From Rhodococcus sp. P-2 (lineage in GTDB: Bacteria; Actinomycetota; Actinomycetes; Mycobacteriales; Mycobacteriaceae): a DNA stretch of 64,000 nucleotides. Below the pieces are notes generated by a model that had not been told where the DNA came from, made no database searches, and worked only from the letters and a program-made list of their open reading frames with translations. The translations under genes and the position numbers were made by a program. Shown one piece after another: positions 9,988-18,529 of the stretch. Location: positions 6,105,053 to 6,169,052 of the forward strand of contig NZ_CP066779.1 of NCBI RefSeq assembly GCF_016598535.1, given 5' to 3'. Position 1 is the stretch's first letter. Each line of letters opens with the position of its first letter.

Positions 9988-10770
9988 CTAGGCGACCTGA
10001 ATCGAGCGCTTCGCAAGCCCCATCCAGAATCCGTCGATCACCTGGGTGGGCACCTGTTCCGGATCGGACGACGCACCGAGCGTGACGAACAACGGGGCGA
10101 AGTGTTCGATGGTCGGATGCGCGTACGGCATCCCGGGAGCTTGGGCGCGGAAGTCGATCAACGAATCGACGTCACCGGCAGCGAACCTCTCCCCTGCCCA
10201 CGCGTCGAATTCCGCCGACCACCCCGGGGCCTGCGCCTCCGGCGACGGATCGCGCAGGAACGGTAACCCGTGCGTGGTGAATCCGGATCCCACGATCAAT
10301 ACGCCTTGCTCACGGAGTGGCCGTAGGCGCTCTCCGAGATGGAGCAAACGCTCGGGATCGAGAGTGGGCAGCGAAATTTGCAGTACCGGGATGTCTGCGT
10401 CCGGGTACATCACCGTGAGCGGCACGTAGGCACCGTGATCCAGGCCTCGATTCGGCTGCTGAACCACTCGCTCGTTGTCCGGCATCAACGCGGCAACCTG
10501 GGCGGCGAGTTCCGGAGCGCCGGGAGAGTTGTACTTCGCGCGGTAGAACCTCTCGGGAAAACCACCGAAGTCGTAGATGAGCGGGGTGCCCGTGGTCGTC
10601 GAACCGATCGTCAGCGGCGCCGATTCCCAGTGCGCCGAGACGACGAGGATTGCCGTCGGACGCGGAAGATCGCCGGCCCACGCCCCCAACTGGTCGACCC
10701 ACAACGCGCTGTCCACCAGCGGCGGAGCACCGTGGCTGAGATACAGCGCAGGCATGGTTGTGGTGGACAT
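9988..10770 (-). CDS. DODA-type (class III extradiol) dioxygenase family protein
   Basis: 260 residues from ATG at 10770, chosen because GAGGAG lies 6 bases upstream; the frame opens 26 codons earlier. Class III extradiol/DOPA-dioxygenase (YgiD-like) features include ALYLSHGAPPLVD, ILVVSAHWES, DFGGFPERFY, LDHGAYVPL and GSGFTTHGLPFL, which hold the metal-ligand and catalytic histidines. The substrate is unknown: catechol ring cleavage or a related oxidation is the family activity. It is divergent from a MarR gene, with an operator-like palindrome between them. It converges on the peroxiredoxin 21 bp away. Confidence 0.9.
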   Translation of the reverse strand: MSTTTMPALYLSHGAPPLVDSALWVDQLGAWAGDLPRPTAILVVSAHWESAPLTIGSTTTGTPLIYDFGGFPERFYRAKYNSPGAPELAAQVAALMPDNERVVQQPNRGLDHGAYVPLTVMYPDADIPVLQISLPTLDPERLLHLGERLRPLREQGVLIVGSGFTTHGLPFLRDPSPEAQAPGWSAEFDAWAGERFAAGDVDSLIDFRAQAPGMPYAHPTIEHFAPLFVTLGASSDPEQVPTQVIDGFWMGLAKRSIQVA

Positions 10771-10798
10771 ACGGACTCCTCGGGATAGACATTCGTCA

Positions 10799-10820
10799 TT
10801 AAGTTGAAGGTTCAACCTAA
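10799..10820. promoter_or_regulatory. Palindromic operator between the dioxygenase and marR genes
   Basis: TTAAGTTGAA - GG - TTCAACCTAA: two 10-base arms with one mismatch around a GG centre. It lies 28 bp upstream of the dioxygenase start. Size and symmetry fit a MarR-family site, so the divergent MarR protein is the likely binder (inference). Confidence 0.65.
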
Positions 10821-10945
10821 TATAGAACTCAACACTTGCGTCCCGCAACTATTCCCCGCAATATTCTTCTGGACATGCGTCTGAGACGCTGTACACCAGC
10901 ACGCTCCGCGCACGAAGAATGCTCGACCCGAAGGAGAAGTCACCG

Positions 10946-11455
10946 ATGAGTGAACCGACCGCGCAGCCCGACGCGCAGTCTCAGACAAAGTGGCTCACAG
11001 CCGAGCAGCAGGAAGCCTGGCTGACACTGATCGCTCTCGTGACTCGATTGCCTGCCGCCCTCGACACTCAACTGCAACGCGATTCGGCACTCACCCACTT
11101 CGAGTACTTCGTGCTAGCCGCACTCTCGGACGCCCCAGACCACAAGCTCCAGTTGTCGGTACTTGCCCAGCGCGCGAACGCGTCCCTGTCCCGCCTGTCG
11201 CACGTCATCACGAAGATGGAGAAAGCCGGCTGGGTGAAACGGGAAGTCATTCGCGGCAGCCGCGGCTCCAACGCAGTGCTCACCGACGAAGGAATGGCAA
11301 AGGTCGTCGCGGCCGCACCGCCGCACGTCGCCTCGGTTCAAGGTCTCCTCTTCGAGGGCCTCGACGATCGACAGGTCGCCCAGCTTTCGTCGTTGGGTAC
11401 GGCAATGCTCACCCAACTGGACAAGGGAATCGCCGCCGGACTCGGCAAGGCCTGA
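10946..11455 (+). CDS. MarR family transcriptional regulator
   Basis: 169 residues from ATG at 10946, with AGGAG 8 bases upstream (nine extra codons are open above it). A winged helix-turn-helix is visible: QLSVLAQRANASLSRLSHVITKMEKAGWVKRE, then the wing RGSRGSNAVLTDEG. Flanking helices should form the dimer interface. It is divergent from the DODA-type dioxygenase and probably represses it through the palindrome at 10799-10820, with release by a phenolic ligand. This is inferred from arrangement only. Confidence 0.92.
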   Translation: MSEPTAQPDAQSQTKWLTAEQQEAWLTLIALVTRLPAALDTQLQRDSALTHFEYFVLAALSDAPDHKLQLSVLAQRANASLSRLSHVITKMEKAGWVKREVIRGSRGSNAVLTDEGMAKVVAAAPPHVASVQGLLFEGLDDRQVAQLSSLGTAMLTQLDKGIAAGLGKA

Positions 11456-11480
11456 CGCTTCCCGACACGAGCGGGCTGAC

Positions 11481-13019
11481 TTACGACAGCGACTTCGTGA
11501 GGTGGAGTGCAGCCAAGTGGCTGAACAACATGCTCGCTCCGATCGGATTTCCACCGCCGGGGTACGTTGCCCCGCTGGCCGCTGCCATCGTGTTCCCCGC
11601 AGCGTACAACCCGGCAATCGCCGTACCGTCGGCTTTGAGTACCCTCGCGGTCGCGTCGGTGCGTAGACCACCTTTGGTCCCGAGGTCGGAGATTCCGAAA
11701 GCAGCAGCGTGAAACGGACCTTGGTCGATCGGTACGAGCGGCGAAGCCCCCTCCGAGAAGGCGCGGTCGTATGCAGTGTCTCCTCGGCCGAAGTCGTCGT
11801 CGACGCCGGTCGCCGCAGACGCGTTGAATCGCTTCACGGTCTCCACCAGTTCCGCTGCGGGGACATCGATCTGGGCGGCGAGGTCTTCGAGCGTCTGCGC
11901 ACTCTTCCACAATCCCGCATCCACGTATTGCTTCGTTTGCGCCATAGGCACATTGGGTGCCTTCACCGGTGGCACTGCGCCTTCTCTGTTGTCGTAGATC
12001 ATCCAGTACGGCGTGGTTACTTTCCCTGCCCGCATGTGTTCGATGACGGAGCGACCCAAGCGGTCGTACGGCGCAGACTCGTTGACGAACCGGCGACCCT
12101 TGTCGTCCACGAAGATTCCGCCGGTGAACCACAGCGCAAACGCAGAGCGGCCATCTGGATGGGTCAGCCCGGGCGACCACCAGGCCTCCCCCATGAGGTC
12201 GGTGTCGGCGCCCACGGCGATGGCCGCCTGGTGAGCCTTACCGAGGTTGCCGGGGCAGCCCATCGTGTCGAGAGCAGAACCAGGGACACCGAATTCGGCC
12301 CGCAGGGTCTCGTTCTGTTCGAATCCGCCGGCGGCCAGGATCACTCCTCTGTGGGCTCGGATCCTTCGACGCCGACCACCTTGCTCGACGACAGCGCCGA
12401 CGACCCGTCCGTCCTCGACAACCAATTCTTCGAGTGCGGTGTTCAGGTGCATGGCGGCATTCGGGTATGTCGAAAGTGCCAGCATGAATCGGCCGATCAA
12501 CGACTGCCCACCGACGAGGTACGCCGGCAACTCTTCTCCCAACCGCTCCGTCGCGAGCGGCGATCGAAGTGAATCACGAAGCACACCAACCCTCGTCGCG
12601 TTCATCGGTTTGGGAACGATGTGTCGACCGCTCGCGCGAGCCTTGGGTTTTTCCCCGAAGTAGTCGGGCCATGGCAGTATCTGGAACTCGAAATTCGAGT
12701 CCTCTTCGAGATAGTCGATCAACCCGGCGCCGCCCCGAACGTATGCCTCCTGAACGTCGGCGGGCGTCCGATCACCCACCACCGAACGGTAGTACTCCAG
12801 CGCATCGTCGATGGTGTCGTCGTCCCCGGAACGGCGAAGAACGGCGTTGCACGGGAACCACATTCCGCCGCCGCCCGAGTACGCCGTTGTTCCGCCGTAC
12901 TTGTCGGTCGCTTCGATCACAATGACGTCGAGACCTTCGCGGGCCGCCGTGTACGCGCCGGCGAGTCCGCCGCCCGAGCCCACAGCGAGTACGTCGCATG
13001 TCTCGTCCCACTTCGCCAT
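11481..13019 (-). CDS. kstD: 3-Ketosteroid delta1-dehydrogenase-like flavoprotein (KstD family)
   Basis: 512 residues from ATG at 13019 (GAGAGG 7 bases upstream); the frame is open 20 codons further up, but that stretch is not FAD-domain sequence. The FAD site is VLAVGSGGGLAGAYTAA with IEATDKYGGTTAYSGGGGMWFP. Later family blocks are VILAAGGFEQNE, GIFVDDKGRRFVNES, DFGRGDTAYDR, SDLGTKGGLRTD and GLYAAGNTMAAASGATYPGGGNPIGASMLFS. KstD enzymes introduce the C1-C2 double bond in 3-ketosteroids. It resembles the KstD3-type sequences I remember, but substrate range is inference. KstR-like boxes upstream support a steroid role. It converges on marR. Confidence 0.88.
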   Translation of the reverse strand: MAKWDETCDVLAVGSGGGLAGAYTAAREGLDVIVIEATDKYGGTTAYSGGGGMWFPCNAVLRRSGDDDTIDDALEYYRSVVGDRTPADVQEAYVRGGAGLIDYLEEDSNFEFQILPWPDYFGEKPKARASGRHIVPKPMNATRVGVLRDSLRSPLATERLGEELPAYLVGGQSLIGRFMLALSTYPNAAMHLNTALEELVVEDGRVVGAVVEQGGRRRRIRAHRGVILAAGGFEQNETLRAEFGVPGSALDTMGCPGNLGKAHQAAIAVGADTDLMGEAWWSPGLTHPDGRSAFALWFTGGIFVDDKGRRFVNESAPYDRLGRSVIEHMRAGKVTTPYWMIYDNREGAVPPVKAPNVPMAQTKQYVDAGLWKSAQTLEDLAAQIDVPAAELVETVKRFNASAATGVDDDFGRGDTAYDRAFSEGASPLVPIDQGPFHAAAFGISDLGTKGGLRTDATARVLKADGTAIAGLYAAGNTMAAASGATYPGGGNPIGASMLFSHLAALHLTKSLS

Positions 13020-13049
13020 AATCAGCCTCTCCGATCCTGGGCACATTTT

Positions 13050-13075
13050 CCGAACGTGTTCTAGAAATCGTTCTA
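13050..13075. promoter_or_regulatory. Two overlapping KstR-like boxes upstream of the KstD gene
   Basis: CCGAACGTGTTCTA (13050-13063) and TAGAAATCGTTCTA (13062-13075) each match the published KstR pattern TnnAACnnGTTnnA except at one defined position. They lie 31-56 bp upstream of the kstD start, where a repressor would act. KstR itself is not in this window. Confidence 0.6.
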
Positions 13076-13116
13076 ACACATGGACTTAGCGATCGCGGGG
13101 GATCGAAATTCTGTCC

Positions 13117-13207
13117 CACCGAGCGGGAGCGAGACATGACACCGAGCGGGAGCGAGACATGACACCAAGCGGGAGCGAGACATGACACCGAGCGGAAGCG
13201 ACATTGA
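13117..13207. repeat. 23-bp direct tandem repeat, about four copies
   Basis: Units start at 13117, 13140, 13163 and 13186. The unit is CACCGAGCGGGAGCGAGACA plus TGA, the third copy has one change, and the fourth decays after about 20 bases. There are no spacers, so it is not a CRISPR. It sits in the kstD/tetR divergent promoter region. Function unknown. Confidence 0.9.
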
Positions 13208-13255
13208 GAATGTGATAGCGCATACTTTGCTCGCTCGGGTCCGATCCCGTAGTGT

Positions 13256-13271
13256 CTGGACACATGTCTGG
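13256..13271. promoter_or_regulatory. TetR operator copy A, overlapping the tetR start codon
   Basis: CTGGACACATGTCTGG fits the shared palindrome CYRGACACRTGTCYRG, which also occurs at 32411 and 33541. The ATG of the TetR gene (13264) lies in the middle of the site, suggesting autoregulation and a leaderless or very short-leader transcript. Confidence 0.7.
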
Positions 13272-13854
13272 TAAGACCAAGTTCGAGTCCACGCGTCGAC
13301 GGCTCACACAGCAGCAAGCCGAAACCGTCGATCGACTGACCGCGGCAGCGATCACGGTCCTGCGCGACAAAGGGTTTGCCGATCTGACTGTGCGGATGGT
13401 GGCAGCGGAAGCGGGTGTCGCCGCGGCCACGGCATACACCTATTTTTCGTCCAAGAGTCACCTTGTGGCAGAACTGTTCTGGCGCCGACTCGACGCGGTA
13501 CCTCACGAGCCCTCCCCGGAGGCGGAACGGGAAGCGCAGGTCTGCTCGGTCCTTCGTAGCGTCGCACTGCTCGTTTCCGACGAACCGGAGCTGGCGGCGG
13601 CCGTGACCACGGCGATGATGGGCAACGATCCCGACGTCGAACATCTTCGGGGACGCATCGGCAAGAACATCCGGGAGCGGCTCATCGAGGCACTGGGGCC
13701 GTCGTACGATCCCGACGTACTCGAAGCACTCGAAATCTCCTGGTCCGGGGCGCTTGTCCGAGCCGGCATGGGATACGAGTCCTATTCGCAGATCGCAGAC
13801 CGGCTCGAAGTCACTGCCAGGCTGATCATGGCGGGCCGCGAGAACCTTCACTAG
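13264..13854 (+). CDS. TetR family regulator, paralogue of the one at 31813
   Basis: 196 residues from ATG at 13264 (a GTG at 13252 is in frame). It begins KTKFESTRRRLTQQQAETVDRL; the helix-turn-helix is LTVRMVAAEAGVAAATAYTYF-like, followed by SSKSHLVAELFWRRLD. The recognition region is almost the same as that of the TetR gene at 31813-32418, and both genes have the same 16-bp palindrome over their start codons, so they probably bind the same sites. The C-terminal domain (NDPDVEHLRGRIG, GALVRAGMGYESYSQIA) is also similar. The stop overlaps the convergent Mce-associated gene by 4 bp. The ligand is unknown: a steroid or acyl-CoA intermediate is plausible from context. Confidence 0.92.
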   Translation: MSGKTKFESTRRRLTQQQAETVDRLTAAAITVLRDKGFADLTVRMVAAEAGVAAATAYTYFSSKSHLVAELFWRRLDAVPHEPSPEAEREAQVCSVLRSVALLVSDEPELAAAVTTAMMGNDPDVEHLRGRIGKNIRERLIEALGPSYDPDVLEALEISWSGALVRAGMGYESYSQIADRLEVTARLIMAGRENLH

Positions 13855-14318
13855 ACGGGGATCATGGCACTCACCAGCCATGTTCCGTCGACTCGGTCGA
13901 GTGTCACCTCGACTCGGCTCGACGTCGACGCTGGTGCCGGCCGCGCGATACTCGTCGTGATCTGATCGACGAACATGAGCAATTCTGCGCGGTCTGCAGC
14001 CACGGAGCGCACGCCGACGTCGACTACCCGCGCCTTGGTGCTGTTTCCCTGCTCCTTCGATTGGGGTGCAACCGTTTTCGATCCGAATTCGGCGAAGCTG
14101 TCCTGAAACGTTCCGCTTGCGCCCTCGGCAGCACGTGCAAGGTCGTCGTCGACCGTGTCGCTGTTGTAGCTCAAGAGATTCTCGACGAGCATCGGCGCCA
14201 CACCGATCACCTCTACACGTGCGGTGTCAGCGGCTGCCGAACGGTGATGACTCCAGAGCAGAGTCCCACCGACTCCCACCAAGATCAGCGCCGCACACAC
14301 CAAGACCACGCGCTTCAC
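13851..14318 (-). CDS. Mce-associated membrane protein (second)
   Basis: 155 residues: one N-terminal membrane helix (VVLVCAALILVGVGGTLLW) and an extracytoplasmic domain with LLSYNSDTVDDDLARAAEGASGTFQDSFAEF, the pattern shared by Mas/Mam proteins encoded behind mce operons. These proteins are thought to stabilise or support the Mce importer; no enzymatic residues are expected. It overlaps the preceding Mce-associated gene by 4 bp. Last gene of the long minus-strand unit; its stop overlaps the convergent tetR stop. Confidence 0.88.
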   Translation of the reverse strand: MKRVVLVCAALILVGVGGTLLWSHHRSAAADTARVEVIGVAPMLVENLLSYNSDTVDDDLARAAEGASGTFQDSFAEFGSKTVAPQSKEQGNSTKARVVDVGVRSVAADRAELLMFVDQITTSIARPAPASTSSRVEVTLDRVDGTWLVSAMIPV

Positions 14319-14851
14319 GGGACGAACTCCACACTCGACATCAGCACCCGCCCGTCGACCTCCTCGACACCGATGCGCAGACGGTAGGTTCGCGCCGAAG
14401 ATTCTCCCGCTGAATTGCCGACCTGGGCCGAGGCTGCGATCAGTACCACTCCCGAGGTACCGGATTCCGATGCCAGGGCTGCGGTGTCGACACGACCATC
14501 GGAATCGACGGCGAAATCGCGGATCGATGCGACGAACGCAGATTCACCGGACTTCAGTTCGTCTGCAAAAGTTCCCGTAGTCAGCGACTTCAGCGTCGCG
14601 AGATCCTCGTCGAGCGTGGCAGAGTGGACGTCGATCAGGGCAAGGGTTCCTGCGACCGCACCGGCGACGAACTCTTGGCGCTGGGACTCTCGGGCGCGGT
14701 CCGATCGAACTGCCAGACAGCCGAAGACGACGACGACGCTCAGAGCCGCGAGTGCAATCCAGGCCAGGGCGGTGAGAACACCGGGTTTGCCTCGTACCGG
14801 ATCCAGCACCTCGCCCCTCAGCGATTCGTCGGCGTCAGCAACTGTTGCCAC
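14315..14851 (-). CDS. Mce-associated membrane protein (first)
   Basis: 178 residues. A cytoplasmic N terminus of ~28 residues precedes one helix (TALAWIALAALSVVVVFGCLAV), then the Mas-type domain (ALIDVHSATLDEDLATLKSLTTGTFADELKS), ending RVLMSSVEFVP. It overlaps mceF by 34 bp and the next gene by 4 bp, implying tight coupling. It is a distant paralogue of the second Mce-associated protein, as expected for the pair at the end of mce4-type operons. Confidence 0.88.
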   Translation of the reverse strand: MATVADADESLRGEVLDPVRGKPGVLTALAWIALAALSVVVVFGCLAVRSDRARESQRQEFVAGAVAGTLALIDVHSATLDEDLATLKSLTTGTFADELKSGESAFVASIRDFAVDSDGRVDTAALASESGTSGVVLIAASAQVGNSAGESSARTYRLRIGVEEVDGRVLMSSVEFVP

Positions 14852-16137
14852 GGCTCGCCCTCCCCCGGACCGGAGGCGGCCGGAGCCAACTCCGTGTGTT
14901 GATAGTCGACTCCGTCAGGCCCGGTGTACAACTCGCCGGGCGCATTGGTACCCGACGGCACGTACGCCTCGGGGCTCCGGCAGATCTCCGGGCTCGGTGC
15001 TCGTTTGCCCGGTACCTCGATGCAGGGAATGTTCCGGGATCCACGAACTGCGAAGATCGAGTTCTGTGGAACTTTGCAGTACAGGTCGGCCGGGGTGTCC
15101 GGAACACTCGTCTGGGTCGGGTCTCGTCGCTGATCGGCCGGAAGGTAACCGGTCGAGCACGCTGCAGGATCTTGCGCCTGGAGGTGGAAGTTGACGTTCG
15201 CGGCACCGTCCACCTGCCCGCGTTGTACGACGGTTTCCTGTGCCGCGACCAATGGCGGCAAGATGACGAGCACCTGCTCCAAGCCGGCGTTGTACGTCAA
15301 AGCCACCTGAGCGGTGCTCGTGAAATTGGCAAGCAGCACAGGCAAAGTGGGTTGGAGGCCTTGAAACAGCAGGTCGGCTTCGGTCGCGAAGCCCGGTCCG
15401 GTTTCGAGGATATTGCGCACGGCGCCGTCGGCGATCTCCAACTGTCCACTGAGTTGAGCGACACTGGACGCCCACTGGCGAATCTGGTCGCCCGTCACCA
15501 CCTGTGTCTGCAGGAGCGGATCCAACTGCTGTACGAGCGTCGTTGCCGGTGTCGTGGCAGCGGACATCTGATCGACGAACGAAGTGGTCGAATCCAGCAG
15601 ACGAGCCAGGTCCTCTCCCCTGCCTCCGAACGCCGCCGCGGACTCGTCGATCACCGATCGCAACTTGTCCTGCGGTACGGATGCGAGCATCGCCTGCGCC
15701 TGATCGAGGACCGGTCCGATCTCGGTCGGGATCGTGACAGCGTCGGGGCCGATCACGTCTCCGTCGGACAGAAAGGGTCCGTCCGCGGTGCTCGGTTGCA
15801 TGTCGACATATTGCTCGCCGATGGCCGACACACTTCGCACCGCTACTGTGAGCCCGCTGGAGGGAACGGGAACCGCGCTCTCCAAAGATAATTCGGCGCG
15901 TACCACTCCCGGAGACAGACGCACCGACCTGACCTGACCGATGGTGTCGCCGCGATAGGTCACGTTCGCGTTCCGATACAGGCCGCCGGCGTCGGGCAGT
16001 TCGACTGTCACCGAATAGCGCCCGATGCCGAGCATGGTCGGAACTCTCAGGTACGAGATAGCCGCTGCGCTCATGCCTATCACCGCCAGGATCGCGAAGA
16101 TCGTCAATTGCCTTCGCACCAACTTCGTGAGAATCAT
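14818..16137 (-). CDS. mceF: Mce family protein MceF
   Basis: 439 residues. N-terminal helix LTIFAILAVIGMSAAAISYL; MlaD/Mce domain about residues 37-115 (YSVTVELPDAGGLYRNANVTYRGDTIGQVRSV); then a long helical region and a C-terminal tail rich in Pro/Gly with four cysteines (AACSTGYL, LYCKVP, IPCIEV, EICRSP). Mce A-F proteins form a heterohexameric tunnel that carries lipids from the envelope to the YrbE permease. GVVRAELSLESAVPVPSS is typical of MceF. It overlaps mceE by 4 bp. Confidence 0.93.
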   Translation of the reverse strand: MILTKLVRRQLTIFAILAVIGMSAAAISYLRVPTMLGIGRYSVTVELPDAGGLYRNANVTYRGDTIGQVRSVRLSPGVVRAELSLESAVPVPSSGLTVAVRSVSAIGEQYVDMQPSTADGPFLSDGDVIGPDAVTIPTEIGPVLDQAQAMLASVPQDKLRSVIDESAAAFGGRGEDLARLLDSTTSFVDQMSAATTPATTLVQQLDPLLQTQVVTGDQIRQWASSVAQLSGQLEIADGAVRNILETGPGFATEADLLFQGLQPTLPVLLANFTSTAQVALTYNAGLEQVLVILPPLVAAQETVVQRGQVDGAANVNFHLQAQDPAACSTGYLPADQRRDPTQTSVPDTPADLYCKVPQNSIFAVRGSRNIPCIEVPGKRAPSPEICRSPEAYVPSGTNAPGELYTGPDGVDYQHTELAPAASGPGEGEPWQQLLTPTNR

Positions 16138-17267
16138 CGTCCACCGTCCTGGTCGGTCCGCCCGGTGTCACTTGGGGCGGCCCGCCCGGTACCCAGAGGC
16201 GCGGTCAAAGGATCGACCAGTATTCCGTTCTCCACCGGAGTTTGCGGCGCCCCGAACGGAGTACCGAAGCCGAGACCTGACTGGAGGCGATTACTCGTGA
16301 GGTCGATCAGCGCCCACAAATTGGTGTAGTCACCGCGCATTCCGTCGTCGATGGTCGTCTGGGGGAAGGGGAAGGTACTCAGATTGCCCAAATTGTTGAT
16401 CAGGTCCGGTCCGGTTTCGACCACCTTCTGCAGCGTCGATTCCAAGGCGCTCAAATTGGCTTTCACATCGTCGCGGGTCCGGTCGACCAGATCGGTCCCG
16501 ACGTCCCCGAACCTGCCGACCGCATCGAGGGCGGTGGTCAGGTCGACGCGTTGGGCGCTCAGTTCCGCCAAGGCCGGATCAAGGGTCTCCAACGCCTCAC
16601 CGAGAACGTCTCGCTGAGCCGTGATCTCGCCGGCGAACACGTCGAGATTCTCCATGGTCGTGACCATCGCCTCGCGTTGACGGTCGAGTGTCTCGGTCAC
16701 GGTGTCCATCTGGCTCAGCAGGTCGCGCGCCGCATCGGTCCGTCCGCCGAGAGCAGTGTTCAGTTCCGTGGTGATGCTGTGAATCTGGGCCAGCCCACCG
16801 CCGTTGAGCACCAGGGACAGTGCCGTCAACGCTTCTTCGGTGGTGGGATAGACACTGGCCGATGCAAGGGGAATCACGGATCCCTCCGACAACCGCCCTT
16901 CCGGCGCCACCTCGGTGGGCGGCGCGAGCGCGACGTGTTTGGATCCGAGCAGACTGGTTTGGCCGATCTTGGCAGTCGCGTTGGCGGGCAGCGACACCGA
17001 GCCGTCGAGCGCAACCGTCACCCGGGCGTGCCAGTTGTCGGTCTCGATCGCACTGATACTTCCGACTGTCACGTCGTTGACCATGACCGGAGAGTTGGGA
17101 CTGATCGACGTGACGTCCGGCATCTCGATCACGACCGAGAAACTTCCCTCACCGCGGCCGGCCGCGCCCGGCAGCGACACCGAATTCAGCCCGCTCCATT
17201 GACAACCCGTCAGAACGAGCACGGCGCTCGCCGCCACACACACTGTTCCCCACCGGCGGCTAGTCAT
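16134..17267 (-). CDS. mceE: Mce family lipoprotein MceE (LprN-like)
   Basis: 377 residues. A lipoprotein signal is visible: RRWGTVCVAASAVLVLTGC with the lipobox LTGC and lipidated Cys22, as expected for the fifth Mce protein. The Mce domain follows (SFSVVIEMPDVTSISPNSPVMVNDVTVGSISAI), then a helical coiled region (DTVTETLDRQREAMVTTMENLDVFAGEITAQRDVL) and a Pro/Gly-rich end. Its lipidation would use the Lgt encoded at 2901. It overlaps mceD and mceF by 4 bp each. Confidence 0.94.
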   Translation of the reverse strand: MTSRRWGTVCVAASAVLVLTGCQWSGLNSVSLPGAAGRGEGSFSVVIEMPDVTSISPNSPVMVNDVTVGSISAIETDNWHARVTVALDGSVSLPANATAKIGQTSLLGSKHVALAPPTEVAPEGRLSEGSVIPLASASVYPTTEEALTALSLVLNGGGLAQIHSITTELNTALGGRTDAARDLLSQMDTVTETLDRQREAMVTTMENLDVFAGEITAQRDVLGEALETLDPALAELSAQRVDLTTALDAVGRFGDVGTDLVDRTRDDVKANLSALESTLQKVVETGPDLINNLGNLSTFPFPQTTIDDGMRGDYTNLWALIDLTSNRLQSGLGFGTPFGAPQTPVENGILVDPLTAPLGTGRAAPSDTGRTDQDGGR

Positions 17268-18529
17268 CGCAATCCTGTCGACGGCATGAGCAAACCGGTC
17301 AGATCAGACGCCACCGGCACCGTCGGAAAGCTCAAGGCGCCAGTCGGTTCCAGATCAGGCTCGCTGTACACCAGTTGGTCCGGAAGAGCGCCGAGCGCCC
17401 GGGTCGGGTTGATGCTCAGGTCCGGGTAGTTCGCCTTGATCGTGTTGAGCAACGGGCCGAGGTATTCGATGCACATATCCGCGCCCTTCTTCGAGGTGTC
17501 GTTGGCCAGGCCGGCGATTCCGCCGCAGATCAAGTCGATCGGGTTGCCGACGTTCTGGAATGCGGGCACACCCACCATCGCTCCTTGGGCCGGCCGGTAG
17601 ACGTTGTAGTAGTTCGACAACGCTGTCGGAGCCAGATGCAGTACCTTCTCGAGACCTGCGCGCTTGTCGACCAATACCTGGGACACATCTGCCAACTTCG
17701 CGATCTGCTCCGTCAAGCCGGTTCGGTTCTGTTCGACAAACCGCTGTACGTCGACGACGGCGGCGTCCAGATCGGCGAGGGCCGGGGCCAATTGCGTTCG
17801 GCTCTCGGCGAGCACACTCGAGACATGTGCCAGTCGTCCTTGGAACTGAACGATCTGTTCGTCGCTTGCCGCGAGCGCGGTCGTGAAGGTCTGCAGGCCG
17901 CGGATGGTGCCGAACAGATCGGCTCCGCCTTCGTCGAGTGTGCTCATAGCCTCCGAGAGTTCGGTCACCGAGCGCCCCAACGCTTCCCCGTTGCCCGCCA
18001 GTGCGGATCCGGCACCGTCGAGGAAGTTGGCGGCGGGACCGCGATCGTCCCCGTCGGGACCCAAAGCATCGGCGGCCCGGCCCAGCTGTTCCTTGATCTG
18101 GTCCCACTCGACCGGGACAGCTGTTCGGTCGAGTCCGATCTCCGCACCGTCATTCAGTGCGTCGGCGCCGTCCGTCACCGCCGGTGTCAACTGCACGAAG
18201 CGGGCCGAGACCAGCGACTGGGCAACGATCACCGCTTTCGCGTCCTCGGCGACGGGAACCTCGCGGGCCAATTTCAGTTCGACGCGCATTCGATCCCCCT
18301 GTGGGGCGATCTCGGTGACGCGGCCGACGTCGACTCCCACGACACGAACGTCGTCACCGACATACAGACCAGTCGTCGAGGTGAAGTAGGCGGTCACGTT
18401 GTAGTAGCGCAGATGTTGCACCGCAAGGTATCCCGACGCGACGACGATCGCCGCGCCGACGACGCTTCCACCGACCACGCCGATTCGACGCCAGTTCACC
18501 GGTTTGCGAACTCGTAAGGCACCCATCAT
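17264..18529 (-). CDS. mceD: Mce family protein MceD
   Basis: 421 residues. N-terminal helix (RRIGVVGGSVVGAAIVVASGYLAV), Mce domain (YNVTAYFTSTTGLYVGDDVRVVGVDVGRVTEIAPQG), then long alpha-helical repeats (FTTALAASDEQIVQFQGRLAHVSSVLAESRTQLAPALADLDAAV) that form the tunnel in known Mce structures. Near the C terminus NPIDLICGGIAGLANDTSKKGADMCIEYLGPLL is the conserved MceD-type cysteine block. It is coupled to mceC by ATGA. Confidence 0.94.
   Translation of the reverse strand: MMGALRVRKPVNWRRIGVVGGSVVGAAIVVASGYLAVQHLRYYNVTAYFTSTTGLYVGDDVRVVGVDVGRVTEIAPQGDRMRVELKLAREVPVAEDAKAVIVAQSLVSARFVQLTPAVTDGADALNDGAEIGLDRTAVPVEWDQIKEQLGRAADALGPDGDDRGPAANFLDGAGSALAGNGEALGRSVTELSEAMSTLDEGGADLFGTIRGLQTFTTALAASDEQIVQFQGRLAHVSSVLAESRTQLAPALADLDAAVVDVQRFVEQNRTGLTEQIAKLADVSQVLVDKRAGLEKVLHLAPTALSNYYNVYRPAQGAMVGVPAFQNVGNPIDLICGGIAGLANDTSKKGADMCIEYLGPLLNTIKANYPDLSINPTRALGALPDQLVYSEPDLEPTGALSFPTVPVASDLTGLLMPSTGLR

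Noticed and set aside
11481..13019. Apparent loss of a glycine in the FAD motif of the KstD-like protein (GSGGGLAG)
   Set aside because: Other KstD proteins also vary here (for example GSGTGMAA), so the site is probably functional.
13117..13207. Possible CRISPR array
   Set aside because: The repeats are directly adjacent with no spacers and no cas genes are nearby; it is a simple tandem repeat.
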